DNA of 64,000 nucleotides, from the NCBI GenBank assembly GCA_023957755.1, contig JAMLGT010000003.1:186001-250000 (forward strand). Direction: 5' to 3'. A program made the position numbers and the translations under genes. Source of the DNA: Chitinophagaceae bacterium. GTDB taxonomy: Bacteria; Bacteroidota; Bacteroidia; Chitinophagales; Chitinophagaceae. The notes below the pieces were generated by a model. It saw only the letters and a program-made list of their open reading frames with translations. It had not been told where the DNA came from and did no database searches. Shown here one piece after another: positions 37,401 through 45,656 of the stretch (its first letter is position 1; each line of letters begins with the position of its first letter).

Positions 37401-37942
37401 ATGGTTACGAAAGTAACAGTCTGCGTGATTTGGGAGTTCGTTCCAGATGGAATTTGTCCAGAAGTTTCTCAAATGTAATTGTGTTTAATTTCAGAAAAAA
37501 AAGGCTTTCTGTACCTGCCTTTGCAGACAGAAATTATGAGGTGAAAGAGCTGAATTTTGAGCCATCTTTTTCTTTTATCTATAAGACTGCTTTTAGAGCC
37601 ACTCTGGGTTACGGACTCAACACCAAGGAGAATCAATTAGGTGCGAAGGAGAAGTCTGTCAGCAATGCGGTGACAGCCGAATTAAGATACAATGTCTTTT
37701 CCAGTGGTATGATAAACGGACGTTTCTCTCTGAACAATATCTCTTTTGAAGGTAATGCTAATTCTCCGGTAGGATTTCTTCTACTGGATGGATTGCAACC
37801 GGGAGGTAACCTACTCTGGAATCTGGAGTTTACCAAAAGGATTGCAGGTAATATCGAGATGAGTTTGCAATACGAGGGTAGGAAGCCATCATCAGGTATG
37901 GTAATTCATACAGGACGCGCCTCGCTCAGAGCTATTTTCTGA
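34487..37942 (+). CDS. Large outer-membrane beta-barrel-like protein
   Basis: An 1151-aa protein with a signal peptide (about 1-20, ending VHSQ). It is beta-rich throughout, with alternating aromatic residues, and ends in Phe (SLRAIF) as outer-membrane barrels do. The stretch VIDYNTAELTFTAKRMITRD, then IQVEFEYTDRNFLNSML, is like segments of the T9SS protein SprA/Sov, though SprA is about twice as long. Near residue 845 a Ca-loop-like DYNGDGIPQLNEFE occurs. Probably an outer-membrane protein of a Bacteroidota-specific family; function unknown. Confidence 0.75.
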   Translation: MFRKPLILILLLLSAAVVHSQQHVLSNLRIKKWVAPVAGNLVLDSFSIVPNTVVVSGAAPADYRIDYANALLILNRDLSDTLTISFRVFPFRMGGEAKRFNYDSIRYNFTIEQPVRPPGSQQTAKVIDWPVNYNGSIGRGISFGNNQDAIVSSTLNLQLNGFIGDSLEFAAAISDNNIPVQPDGNTQNIQDFDRIFMQIKKNGWQVNLGDIDVRQTSNRFLSFYKRLQGASFVSENKLKGGNSNSLIVSGAIARGKFARNIINALEGNQGPYKLYGTNGELYFAVLAGTERVYVDGQLMERGDDRDYVIDYNTAELTFTAKRMITRDSRIQVEFEYTDRNFLNSMLYLGDEFKLGRKWEFSVGAYANTDAKNSPINQSLSDAQRQFLSTIGNKIDSAYYPDVVPDTFSVDKILYSRIDTTVNGISDSIYVFSTDKAQTLYSLSFINVGQGRGNYVPLAGNANGRVYQWVAPVDGKPQGDWEPALLLITPKKHQVVTASTKYQISAHSAVSAAAAFSDYDVNTFSEIGNADNRGAAWNISVKDNRPVSKDKSAPWVLSTEVGYENVNHKYKAPETLRGVEFYRDWGLGILVPPADEKLFNISMGMSKLKNFIRYQYLNYRRDNDFRGSRNVVETFYATRGWEFNNRLYVTSGNGYDYSVNYIKPDLGISKTFQSFHKYRIGTSFQAEDNRQLMKLYDTLSLLSYGYSLWKVFLNSDAEKPTKWGISYYSRVNKLPSGDKLKNADRSNNITLSLDAMQSESQQFSLNLTYRTLSVDENLHTTQKDDKSLLGRAEYAFNGWKGLLTGAVLYELGAGQEQKRQYTYLEVPAGQGYYMWIDYNGDGIPQLNEFEIAVFQDQKRWIRVLTPTNEYVKANYVQLNYSVSVNPSRLKSDGASAFRKFINRFNTTSSLQINRKEISRGSFAFNPFGKTFDDTSLISLYSFLANSIYFNRNSAVFGLDLTHRLNTSKAVLSYGYESNSLRDLGVRSRWNLSRSFSNVIVFNFRKKRLSVPAFADRNYEVKELNFEPSFSFIYKTAFRATLGYGLNTKENQLGAKEKSVSNAVTAELRYNVFSSGMINGRFSLNNISFEGNANSPVGFLLLDGLQPGGNLLWNLEFTKRIAGNIEMSLQYEGRKPSSGMVIHTGRASLRAIF

Positions 37943-37950
37943 TCGGAGAT

Positions 37951-39150
37951 TTATTGAGCTGAGAGTGTTTTAAGTGTCTGTTCGAATTCTTCTTTGTATC
38001 TGGTAAAATGTATTCCGGTAGCAGGCCCGTCGAATCCGTTGTGCACTTTTACGATGTATCCACTTTTATTTATGAAAATGGTTGTAGGAAATGCCACAAT
38101 ATTGTCTATCTGCGGAATCGTTTTTTCTGTTTTGTGCTCGTCAGCTACTGATACCGGTGGTATCAGAATAGGATAGGGGATATCGAACTTTTTTAGAAAT
38201 GGCTGCAATGCCTTTTGAGATTCCCTGAAATTATCCGTGCGTTCATAAGCCAGGGCTATGAATTCTACGCCCATTGCTTCATACCGCTTATAGTTGTCGA
38301 TAATAAATTGCATCTCGTCCAGGCAATTTGGACACCACGAGCCCATAATCTGTAATACCACCACCTTATTTTTATATCTGTCGTCATTGATGCTCACGAG
38401 GTTTCCATCTGTATCCGGGAAAGTAAAGCTGACCTTTCCTGCATCGGGCTTGATTTTCGTAAGGTTGTCGGGTAAATCAACCTGTCCTTTATCAGAGTGC
38501 CAGTTCAGTGCATCACTATTTCGTGAATACATCTTACCCACAATCTTTTTGCGGTAAATCTTTCCTTTGAATAACAACGCCATGCTGCCATCGAATCCTG
38601 AGAGTGAAATGCTGTCGCCCGATACTATTCCCTGGAGGAACCGGTAATCGCCGTATGGTGTTCTGAAAGTTCCTGTGATGTAGTTTCCGTTTTGCACAAA
38701 CTCTCCACCTGCTTTTGATTCCTTCTTCTCATCGGTGAAGGTGGTAGCCCATTCTCCTGTTACATTATATCTGGCTTTCTTACTGGCTGGAAATCTTGTG
38801 CGATTGCCATATTCTGCGATGACGGGCATTCTGAGCACAGGCACTCCGGCTGAACTCTTTATCCACTCGCCCCGTAAATTATGTGCTGCATCAGACTTTA
38901 CCATAAAGGCAGATTCATAGAATGGCAACTCTATATAAATTGAATCTTCTTTACGACTGATATTTTCAACTAAGAGGCTGTCTGCACCATTTATAAGCAG
39001 GAATCTCTTCCCGTCCTGCAGTACCTTAGTATTAAAAATTATTGCCTGGCCATCATTTCGTTGAATCTGCCAACGGTAGTTTCCGGGGGCTAACATCTGC
39101 CCGTAGAGAGAGCCTGAAAATAATAGGAGTGCAATTGATAGTAGCTTCAT
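37951..39150 (-). CDS. TlpA-like thioredoxin-fold exported protein
   Basis: A 399-aa protein. The start at MKLLSIALLLFSGSLYGQ gives a clean signal peptide; the longer frame to 39174 adds eight residues before it. The first ~240 residues are a beta-rich domain of unknown kind. The C-terminal ~150 form a TlpA/AhpC-type thioredoxin domain, with VVLQIMGSWCPNCLDEMQF carrying the CxxC pair (Cys-Pro-Asn-Cys) and the later cis-Pro region AFPTTIFINKSGYIV. Probably a periplasmic thiol-disulfide reductant. It converges with the outer-membrane protein gene 8 bp away. Confidence 0.88.
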   Translation of the reverse strand: MKLLSIALLLFSGSLYGQMLAPGNYRWQIQRNDGQAIIFNTKVLQDGKRFLLINGADSLLVENISRKEDSIYIELPFYESAFMVKSDAAHNLRGEWIKSSAGVPVLRMPVIAEYGNRTRFPASKKARYNVTGEWATTFTDEKKESKAGGEFVQNGNYITGTFRTPYGDYRFLQGIVSGDSISLSGFDGSMALLFKGKIYRKKIVGKMYSRNSDALNWHSDKGQVDLPDNLTKIKPDAGKVSFTFPDTDGNLVSINDDRYKNKVVVLQIMGSWCPNCLDEMQFIIDNYKRYEAMGVEFIALAYERTDNFRESQKALQPFLKKFDIPYPILIPPVSVADEHKTEKTIPQIDNIVAFPTTIFINKSGYIVKVHNGFDGPATGIHFTRYKEEFEQTLKTLSAQ

Positions 39151-39264
39151 TCGGTAGTCTAAAAGAGCAATCAAGTTACATAATTTCGGTGAGATGAACG
39201 ATAGAGCGATTTGGGTGTCCTGATGATTGCAGAGGGAGATGGGAATAATGGTAATCCCAAATGC

Positions 39265-39297
39265 AAAAAAAACTGCCTGTGTGGTAGCAGGCAGTTT
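39265..39297 (-). terminator. Terminator of the aldehyde dehydrogenase gene
   Basis: 10-bp stem AAACTGCCTG/CAGGCAGTTT with an 8-nt loop. On the minus strand it is followed by a run of T. Confidence 0.85.
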
Positions 39298-39318
39298 AAA
39301 ATATGCTCACTGTTATGT

Positions 39319-40845
39319 TTATACTGTAAACTTGATTCCTTGTGCCAGAGGCAATTGGTCAGAGTAATTGATTGTGTTGGTTTGCCGGCGCATATAGGCT
39401 TTCCAGGCATCACTACCACTTTCTCTTCCGCCACCTGTTTCTTTTTCTCCTCCAAAAGCACCACCTATTTCAGCACCAGATGTGCCAATGTTGATATTGG
39501 CGATACCGCAATCGCTTCCCGCCACGCTGAGGAATCGCTCAGCCTCCCGAAGATTCAGTGTGAAGATAGCTGATGAAAGTCCTTGTGGTACGCCATTTTG
39601 GATTGCAATAGCCTCCTCAATCTTTTTATATTTAATAAGATAAAGAATAGGCGCAAAGGTTTCCTTTTTCACTATTTCCATATCAGGGGTCACTTCGGCA
39701 ATACATGGCCGCACATAGCACCCGCTTTCAAACCCTTTTCCCGTGAGCACACCGCCCTGTACTACCATTTTACCGCCTTCTTTTTTCACTTCTGCAAGTG
39801 CATTCAGGTATCCGTTTACTGCATCTTTATCGATCAATGGGCCCACATGATTTTCCTCTTTCAATGGGTTGCCAATCTTCAACTGCTTGTAAGCATGTAC
39901 CAGTTTCCTTTTGAAGGTTTCATAAACATCTTCATGGATAATCAGCCTTCTGGTGGTAGTACATCTTTGGCCTGCTGTACCTACTGCCCCGAAAAGGCTT
40001 CCTACGATGGCAATGTCGAGGTCAGCTTCTTTAGATATGATGATGGCATTGTTACCTCCTAATTCCAGAATGCTTCTGCCAAGACGAGCCGCTACGGCAG
40101 CTCCCACAGCTTTACCCATTCTGGTACTTCCTGTGGCAGAAATCAGCGGTACTCGTTCGTCGGAAGTGAGCCACTGGCCTATCTCGGCACCACCAATTAT
40201 GATGCTGCTTACGCCTTCCGGTACCTTATTTTCTTTGAAAACTTTTGCTATGATATGCTGGCATGCAATAGCGCTAAGAGGTACTTTCTCAGATGGTTTC
40301 CATACGCACACATCGCCACATACCAGTGCAATCATACAGTTCCAGCTCCACACGGCTACCGGAAAGTTGAATGCAGAAATGATTCCGGTAATCCCTAACG
40401 GGTGATATTGTTCGTACATCCTGTGTCCGGGGCGTTCACTATGCATTGTAAGTCCATAAAGCTGTCTGGAAAGGCCAAGCGCAAAGTCGCAGATGTCTAT
40501 CATTTCCTGCACTTCACCCATTCCTTCCTGGAGGCTTTTTCCCATTTCGTAGCTAACCAGTTTCCCGAGGGTGGCTTTATTCTTCCGTAATTCGTTTCCA
40601 ATCTGTCGTACGATCTCTCCTCTCTTAGGAGCGGGCCATGTTCTCCACTCTACGAATGCTGCCTGGGCAGTTTGCATAATGGTTTCGTAAGCCTTCCTGT
40701 CGCAATAGGTTACAGACGCTATGGGTTTTCCGTCAACGGGCGAATAAGAAACTATTTTTGTTCCTGTTGAAGCATACCATTTTGATCCGGTGGATGCTCC
40801 CTTATTCATTTCTGAAATTTTCAATTCTTTTAGAAGACTGGCCAT
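39319..40845 (-). CDS. Aldehyde dehydrogenase, ALDH7/aminoadipate-semialdehyde type
   Basis: A 508-aa NAD(P)-dependent aldehyde dehydrogenase. It most resembles the ALDH7A1 (antiquitin)/AmaB group that oxidises L-2-aminoadipate semialdehyde (piperideine-6-carboxylate) in lysine breakdown. Catalytic elements: oxyanion Asn160 in ISAFNFPVAVWSWN, Lys183 in VWKPSE, the base Glu261 in ELGGNNA, and the nucleophile Cys295 in GTAGQRCTTTRR. The GGNNA form and the C-terminal GGAFGGEKETGGGRESGSDA are typical of this group. No lysine-catabolic partner is adjacent, so the substrate is inferred from family only. Confidence 0.88.
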   Translation of the reverse strand: MASLLKELKISEMNKGASTGSKWYASTGTKIVSYSPVDGKPIASVTYCDRKAYETIMQTAQAAFVEWRTWPAPKRGEIVRQIGNELRKNKATLGKLVSYEMGKSLQEGMGEVQEMIDICDFALGLSRQLYGLTMHSERPGHRMYEQYHPLGITGIISAFNFPVAVWSWNCMIALVCGDVCVWKPSEKVPLSAIACQHIIAKVFKENKVPEGVSSIIIGGAEIGQWLTSDERVPLISATGSTRMGKAVGAAVAARLGRSILELGGNNAIIISKEADLDIAIVGSLFGAVGTAGQRCTTTRRLIIHEDVYETFKRKLVHAYKQLKIGNPLKEENHVGPLIDKDAVNGYLNALAEVKKEGGKMVVQGGVLTGKGFESGCYVRPCIAEVTPDMEIVKKETFAPILYLIKYKKIEEAIAIQNGVPQGLSSAIFTLNLREAERFLSVAGSDCGIANINIGTSGAEIGGAFGGEKETGGGRESGSDAWKAYMRRQTNTINYSDQLPLAQGIKFTV

Positions 40846-40870
40846 GATATAAATCGTTTTTTTTTATTTG

Positions 40871-40878
40871 CAAAGTTA
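40871..40878 (-). promoter_or_regulatory. -7 promoter element of the aldehyde dehydrogenase gene
   Basis: On the minus strand TAACTTTG followed by C, 25 nt before the start at 40845. Confidence 0.5.
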
Positions 40879-40964
40879 CGTTATAGCTTTCAGTAAAGCA
40901 GGAGGAAAGAATTGGATTAGCGTGGGTTTGTAAATTTTAACGATGGCATGCAGCATGCCTGTTA

Positions 40965-41780
40965 TCAATATTGTTCCGATGCGCTGGGAAAATCACCTGA
41001 TCTGACATCTCCTATATAATGCCGGATTGCGCTCGTGATTTCAGTGTGTAGCTCCAGGTAAGTTCTGAGAAATCTTGGCCTGAATTCGGTATTGATGCCC
41101 AGCATATCGTGCATCACCAGTACCTGGCCATCGCAACCGTTTCCCGCTCCAATACCGATGGAAGGTATTTCCAAACTTTCGGATACTTCGCCGGCCAGCA
41201 GGGCGGGGATCTTCTCGAGTACAATTGCGAAACATCCTGCATTTTGTAACAGCAGCGCGTCTTTCCTCAGTTTTTCTGCTTCTGCCTTTTCTCTGGCGCG
41301 CACTGTGTAGGTTCCAAATTTATAAATAGACTGTGGGGTGAGCCCCAGGTGCCCCATTACCGGAATGCCGGCACTGATTATTCTTTGTACAGAATCCAAA
41401 ATTTCTTCACCTCCTTCGAGTTTTATAGCATGCGCCCCGGTCTCCTTCATAATTCTTACAGCAGACCTTAGGGCTTCAAGACTATCACCCTGGTACGAGC
41501 CAAATGGAAGGTCGACCACTACCAGTGCCCGTTGTGCACCGCGCACTACGGAAGAGGCATGATAAATCATCTGGTCTAATGTGATGGGAAGTGTGGTTTC
41601 GTGTCCTGCCATCACATTACTGGCGCTATCGCCAACCAGCAATACGTCGATACCGGCTGCATCAAAAATGCGCGCGAAAGAAAAATCGTAAGCCGTAAGC
41701 ATTGCAATTTTTTCTTTACTGGCCTTCATTTGCCTGAGTGTATGGGTGGTGATGCGTTTTACCTCTTTGTTTACAGACAT
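40965..41780 (-). CDS. panB: Ketopantoate hydroxymethyltransferase
   Basis: Adds a hydroxymethyl group from methylene-THF to 2-oxoisovalerate, the first step to pantothenate. The 271-aa length is normal. N-terminal [20 protein letters not shown] and [19 protein letters not shown] carry the metal-binding Asp and the substrate site. [18 protein letters not shown] and [20 protein letters not shown] also match. The other pantothenate genes are not nearby; coaD at 6.5 kb belongs to the later CoA steps. Confidence 0.96.
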   Translation of the reverse strand: MSVNKEVKRITTHTLRQMKASKEKIAMLTAYDFSFARIFDAAGIDVLLVGDSASNVMAGHETTLPITLDQMIYHASSVVRGAQRALVVVDLPFGSYQGDSLEALRSAVRIMKETGAHAIKLEGGEEILDSVQRIISAGIPVMGHLGLTPQSIYKFGTYTVRAREKAEAEKLRKDALLLQNAGCFAIVLEKIPALLAGEVSESLEIPSIGIGAGNGCDGQVLVMHDMLGINTEFRPRFLRTYLELHTEITSAIRHYIGDVRSGDFPSASEQY

Positions 41781-41806
41781 TTGAATTATAATCTTTATTT
41801 AGACTG

Positions 41807-41814
41807 CAAAGGTA
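41807..41814 (-). promoter_or_regulatory. -7 promoter element of panB
   Basis: On the minus strand TACCTTTG followed by C, 26 nt before the panB start. Confidence 0.55.
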
Positions 41815-41860
41815 ATTTAATAGCGTGAGGAGCTCGTAACGGTGGTGGTTACAGTTGGTT

Positions 41861-42901
41861 CTATGGGTTGTCATCCGTGTTCAACGGCGTTTCGTGCGCA
41901 GTGGGATGATGTCTTCCTTTGTTTCTGTAGATGAGAAGGAGAAAGCTAATAGCACCGGCTACAATAATAAGTGCGGTATTGACACCCCATACCAGCCAGC
42001 CAAAGGAGATATTATTTACATGATAGACGAGTAATACCTGCTGAACCGCTACAGGAAATGCGCCCAGCCCACCGGGGGCTACTATCATAGCAATAGTGGA
42101 GAGAGCAAGCACGCTCATTCCGGCACCGATACCCAGATGTTGAGTCACATCCAGCGCCTTGAAGCCTATATATATTTGTGACAGGTAAAGTGCCCAAATG
42201 AGAATGGTATATAGCAGAAATGCACCTCTTTCTCTGAGACGGAATATGGTAGAGACTCCTTCACGAAGCCCGGCAAGCAGCCCTTTTATTTTCAATACGA
42301 GTTTACGGTCTTTATATTTCTTCATTAAATAACTACCGGCCGTTATACAAACTATTACAATTGCCAGGAAGATGAGTAATTTCAGCCATGAATGCACACC
42401 ACGCTTCTGTGCCGAGATCAGGCTGAGTTTTTCATCGAGGAAATCGCCCACAGTATTCAATTGAATAAGTACTGTCAGCAGAAGAAATAAGATAAAGCAT
42501 ACAAGGTCAAACAGACGTTCCGTGATGACAGTGCCAACCAATTTGCTGAATGGCACTTTCTCATATTTGCTAAGCATAGTGCATCTGAGTATTTCACCAA
42601 ACCGGGGAATGAAAGTGTTGCCAAAATAACCTGTCATTACAGAATAAAAGGCATTTTCTCCAGATACTTTCCCCATGGGATTGATGAGTAGTTTCCAGCG
42701 CAATGCACGGAAGAGATGGCTCAGTAAACCGAGAATCACAATAGGGATGACATAAATGTAACGTGCATTCCGGAGCGATTCATAAAACTGGGTCTTCTCC
42801 TCCGGAGTCATCCGTCCGAGTTGCCACCATACAAGCCCTAACCCGATAGCAAAGAATATCAGGTATTGGAATATGGTGGATAGTTTTATTCTCGGTTTCA
42901 T
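41861..42901 (-). CDS. Lysylphosphatidylglycerol synthase TM/flippase-like membrane protein
   Basis: A 346-aa integral membrane protein of the UPF0104/LPG-synthase transmembrane-domain family, the flippase-like part of MprF without the synthase domain. About eight membrane segments are visible. Family motifs: LLSHLFRALRWKLLINPMG, then GYFGNTFIPRFGEILRCTML, then VITERLFDLVCF, and late APGGLGAFPVAVQQVL. Such proteins may move lipids across the inner membrane. The start overlaps the stop of the RDD gene by 4 bp (ATGA), so they are translationally coupled. Confidence 0.88.
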   Translation of the reverse strand: MKPRIKLSTIFQYLIFFAIGLGLVWWQLGRMTPEEKTQFYESLRNARYIYVIPIVILGLLSHLFRALRWKLLINPMGKVSGENAFYSVMTGYFGNTFIPRFGEILRCTMLSKYEKVPFSKLVGTVITERLFDLVCFILFLLLTVLIQLNTVGDFLDEKLSLISAQKRGVHSWLKLLIFLAIVIVCITAGSYLMKKYKDRKLVLKIKGLLAGLREGVSTIFRLRERGAFLLYTILIWALYLSQIYIGFKALDVTQHLGIGAGMSVLALSTIAMIVAPGGLGAFPVAVQQVLLVYHVNNISFGWLVWGVNTALIIVAGAISFLLLIYRNKGRHHPTAHETPLNTDDNP

Positions 42902-43692
42902 GATTTCTTAGATGCCAGAAAGTTATAATCTGAAATGAGTGCTTTCAGAAAAGGTACTGCCTCCATATCAGTATCGATATGCAGCACAGATTTAATCTTT
43001 TCTTTTAATTTATCGCAAGTTGCAGTTTTTCCCGTCTTCTCAAAATTTTTTAATACCCGCAGGATGGTATTAATGTCTCTGTCCGATAGCTGCAATACTG
43101 CAGGGAAGCGTGCCTGATAATTTTTCTCTTCAATGCTTCTGTACAATGTGTCATCTACTGAAAGGTTAGATCTTGTTTTCACAACCACTGTGCCGGCAGC
43201 CAGATCCCCGAGCCGCTGATTCCTGGGAGTTAATAGTATGGGAAGTACCACTCCGGTAGCGAGGAATCCGGTTATGAAGAGGTAGAAATAGAGGTAGTCC
43301 ACAGAGAAAAACGTGTATCCAAAGAAAAATGGCCATTCAAAGGCACGGAATATCCAGCGCATCAAAAATTGGCCGATTGTTGGTTCCTTACCATCCAGCG
43401 AAATGACACGAATATCCAAAAGGCGCTTTCCTATTGATTGACCATGCATCATCACTTCGCAAATGAGGGAATATAACAGCATCGGCAGTGAAATGACCAG
43501 GATATCAAGCCCCATCTTCCTCCGGATATCATCAAGATCAGTTGTAGGGCCATACAGGAGGCTCTTGACGGTAAGAAAGTATAAAGAAAGAATTGTAAGG
43601 TCAACAAGATATGCCACAACTCTCCGAGGCAGGTCTGAGGTGACAAACTCTAGTTCGATATTAAAGACCGTTGCAATCTTGATCATTGGCAT
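42898..43692 (-). CDS. RDD family membrane protein
   Basis: A 264-aa protein with an N-terminal RDD domain: TSDLPRRVVAYLVDLTILSL (19-38) with the conserved Arg and Asp, three to four membrane segments, and MMHGQSIGKRLLDIRVISLD. The C-terminal ~100 residues are soluble and helical (YQARFPAVLQLSDRDINTIL). RDD proteins are thought to take part in transport, but their role is largely unknown. It is divergent from the SpoIIM-MoxR operon 235 bp away; RDD, SpoIIM, MoxR and DUF58 genes commonly cluster. Confidence 0.88.
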   Translation of the reverse strand: MPMIKIATVFNIELEFVTSDLPRRVVAYLVDLTILSLYFLTVKSLLYGPTTDLDDIRRKMGLDILVISLPMLLYSLICEVMMHGQSIGKRLLDIRVISLDGKEPTIGQFLMRWIFRAFEWPFFFGYTFFSVDYLYFYLFITGFLATGVVLPILLTPRNQRLGDLAAGTVVVKTRSNLSVDDTLYRSIEEKNYQARFPAVLQLSDRDINTILRVLKNFEKTGKTATCDKLKEKIKSVLHIDTDMEAVPFLKALISDYNFLASKKS

Positions 43693-43927
43693 AAGGCAAA
43701 ATAAATGAATTAAAAGACGGAATCCTAAGCAAAGTCTTGCCGCACAATAAAAAAACAGGATTTTGTGAAAGCAGGAGTGTGTAAAAGAACCCAGTATGCA
43801 AACAGGAGGACATTATGCGTTGGTCGCCTCCGGTTTTTAAACTGCCGGCTACCATTGGTAACATTAGTGGAATTTTATTAATCTTGTGGAACATTACAGA
43901 CAACGGCTTGCCTTACTAATATAATTT

Positions 43928-44962
43928 ATGCGTGAAGCGGAATTTTTGAAGAAGAATGTGGAGAGATGGAATACCTATCAGCACACTACGCCTGATGGGC
44001 CGGATGAAACGGCCGACCGTTTTGTGAATTTGCTCGATGATCTTTCCTATTCCCGAACTTTTTATCCGCACAGCAATGCTACATCATGGATAAATGGAAT
44101 GGCGGCAGGCATCTACCAGCGGATTTATCAAAACAGAAGGCAAAGCCTGAAGGAAATTGGCCGCTTTTGGAAATATGAACTTCCCCTGCTTTTTAGGAAG
44201 TATCACAAGATATTGCTGTTTACCACACTGCTATTTATATTATTTGTAGCGATGGCTGTATTGTCCAGTGTGTTAGATCCTGACTATGCAAAGAGTTATT
44301 TCGATCATAAAGTGCAACAGGGATATTACGATATGACAATCGATAACATCCATAACGGAGATCCTTTTGGGGTATATAAAGACCGGAATCCTTTTTCCGC
44401 CTTCGTGCGAATAGCATACAACAATATTCGAGTGGCATTCACTACTGTATTGCTGGGGCTTACTTTTGGAGTGGGTACTTTCTGGATGCTGTGGACAAAT
44501 GGATTTATGTTAGGATGTTTCCAGTTTATATTTTTTTCTCAGGGACTGGGTTGGGAGTCTGTCCTGGTAATCTGGATTCATGGTACTATTGAGATATCTT
44601 CAATCGTGATTGCCGGTGCAGCCGGGTTTATCCTGGGGAAAAGCCTGCTGTTTCCGGGCACGTTTTCCAGAAAGGCTTCATTCCGTACGGGAGTTCGGGA
44701 TGCTATTAATATCTGCCTTGCACTCGTACCTTTTTTTATTGTGGCAGCCTTTTTTGAGAGTTATGTGACGCACCTGATGAGCAGAACCTTCGAGAAGAAT
44801 GCTACAAATATTGGGCTTCCTGTCCCGGTAAGTATTTTAATTCTTGCAGCCTCACTTGCTTTGATGCTTTGGTATTTCGTTTTTTATCCTATTCGTTTGG
44901 AAAGGCAGGGATTTCAGATGAAGGGGAAGATACTTTTTAAGAATGGGAGCCGATATGAATAG
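43928..44962 (+). CDS. SpoIIM-like (stage II sporulation protein M) membrane protein
   Basis: A 344-aa protein with a soluble N-terminal ~90 residues (FLKKNVERWNTYQ, LLDDLSYSRTFYP) and six or so membrane segments. The SpoIIM core is visible: FVRIAYNNIRVAFTTVLLGL, then VLVIWIHGTIEISSIVIAG. In non-sporulating bacteria this family accompanies MoxR/DUF58 clusters and may be an envelope membrane component; no sporulation role is implied. First gene of a five-gene operon. Its last codons overlap the next gene by 8 bp. Confidence 0.88.
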   Translation: MREAEFLKKNVERWNTYQHTTPDGPDETADRFVNLLDDLSYSRTFYPHSNATSWINGMAAGIYQRIYQNRRQSLKEIGRFWKYELPLLFRKYHKILLFTTLLFILFVAMAVLSSVLDPDYAKSYFDHKVQQGYYDMTIDNIHNGDPFGVYKDRNPFSAFVRIAYNNIRVAFTTVLLGLTFGVGTFWMLWTNGFMLGCFQFIFFSQGLGWESVLVIWIHGTIEISSIVIAGAAGFILGKSLLFPGTFSRKASFRTGVRDAINICLALVPFFIVAAFFESYVTHLMSRTFEKNATNIGLPVPVSILILAASLALMLWYFVFYPIRLERQGFQMKGKILFKNGSRYE

Positions 44963-45656
44963 GAGGATGTTTTTTTTATTTTTTTTATTTTTCATGATAT
45001 GTCCTGCATCTTATGCACAGCAGGATGTTTCAGGAAAGGTTCATCCTGACCAGACGGAAAAGCTCCTTTGGGAAAAGGACCCTGATTATGGATATATGCG
45101 AACACTAGCGAGGGATCTCAGAGAGAAGAATAGCAAAGAACTTGCGAGGGCGCAACGCACCAGAAACCGGGACAGCAGAGGTTCTGTCCTTGACAAATTC
45201 AGATTATTGTTTGAGAGTAATGGCTTTAAGGCAGTGCTATGGGTTTTGTTAGGAGTATTTGTATTGTTCCTGATTTACAGAACGGGGAACTTCTTAAAGC
45301 TCACTAATCGGAAAACAGCATCCGGTGAAACAGTCACTGAGGAAAACGTGTCGCAGTTAAAGTCTGCCGTGTTTTATGATGCCTCCATTTCGGCGGCAGA
45401 GTCCGAAAAGAATTTTTCGGAGGCTGTCAGGTTAAACTTTTTAAAACTGCTCGCAGGATGGAGTGCTGCCGAAATCATAGAGTTCCTTCCGGAAAAAACA
45501 AATGCGGAATATCTGAGTGAAATTCCTACCGGGGAAGAGAGGAAAAGCTTTAATATGCTGGCAGCTATTTACGAAAGAGTCTGGTATGGTAAATTCAAAC
45601 TAAATGAAACCCAATACCGGGGTATTAAAGAATTATTCAATCAACATTTTAAATGA
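44955..45656 (+). CDS. DUF4129-like exported/membrane protein
   Basis: A 234-aa protein with a signal peptide or first membrane segment (MFFLFFLFFMICPASYAQQ), a second membrane segment at about 94-112 (AVLWVLLGVFVLFLIYRTGN), and a C-terminal DUF4129 domain. The domain signature is DASISAAESEKNFSEAVRLN, and AAIYERVWYGKFKLNETQY near the end. In related gene clusters DUF4129 is sometimes fused to transglutaminase-like proteins. I start at ATG 44955, inside the end of the SpoIIM gene; 44943 is an alternative. The next gene follows with no gap. Confidence 0.82.
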   Translation: MNRRMFFLFFLFFMICPASYAQQDVSGKVHPDQTEKLLWEKDPDYGYMRTLARDLREKNSKELARAQRTRNRDSRGSVLDKFRLLFESNGFKAVLWVLLGVFVLFLIYRTGNFLKLTNRKTASGETVTEENVSQLKSAVFYDASISAAESEKNFSEAVRLNFLKLLAGWSAAEIIEFLPEKTNAEYLSEIPTGEERKSFNMLAAIYERVWYGKFKLNETQYRGIKELFNQHFK

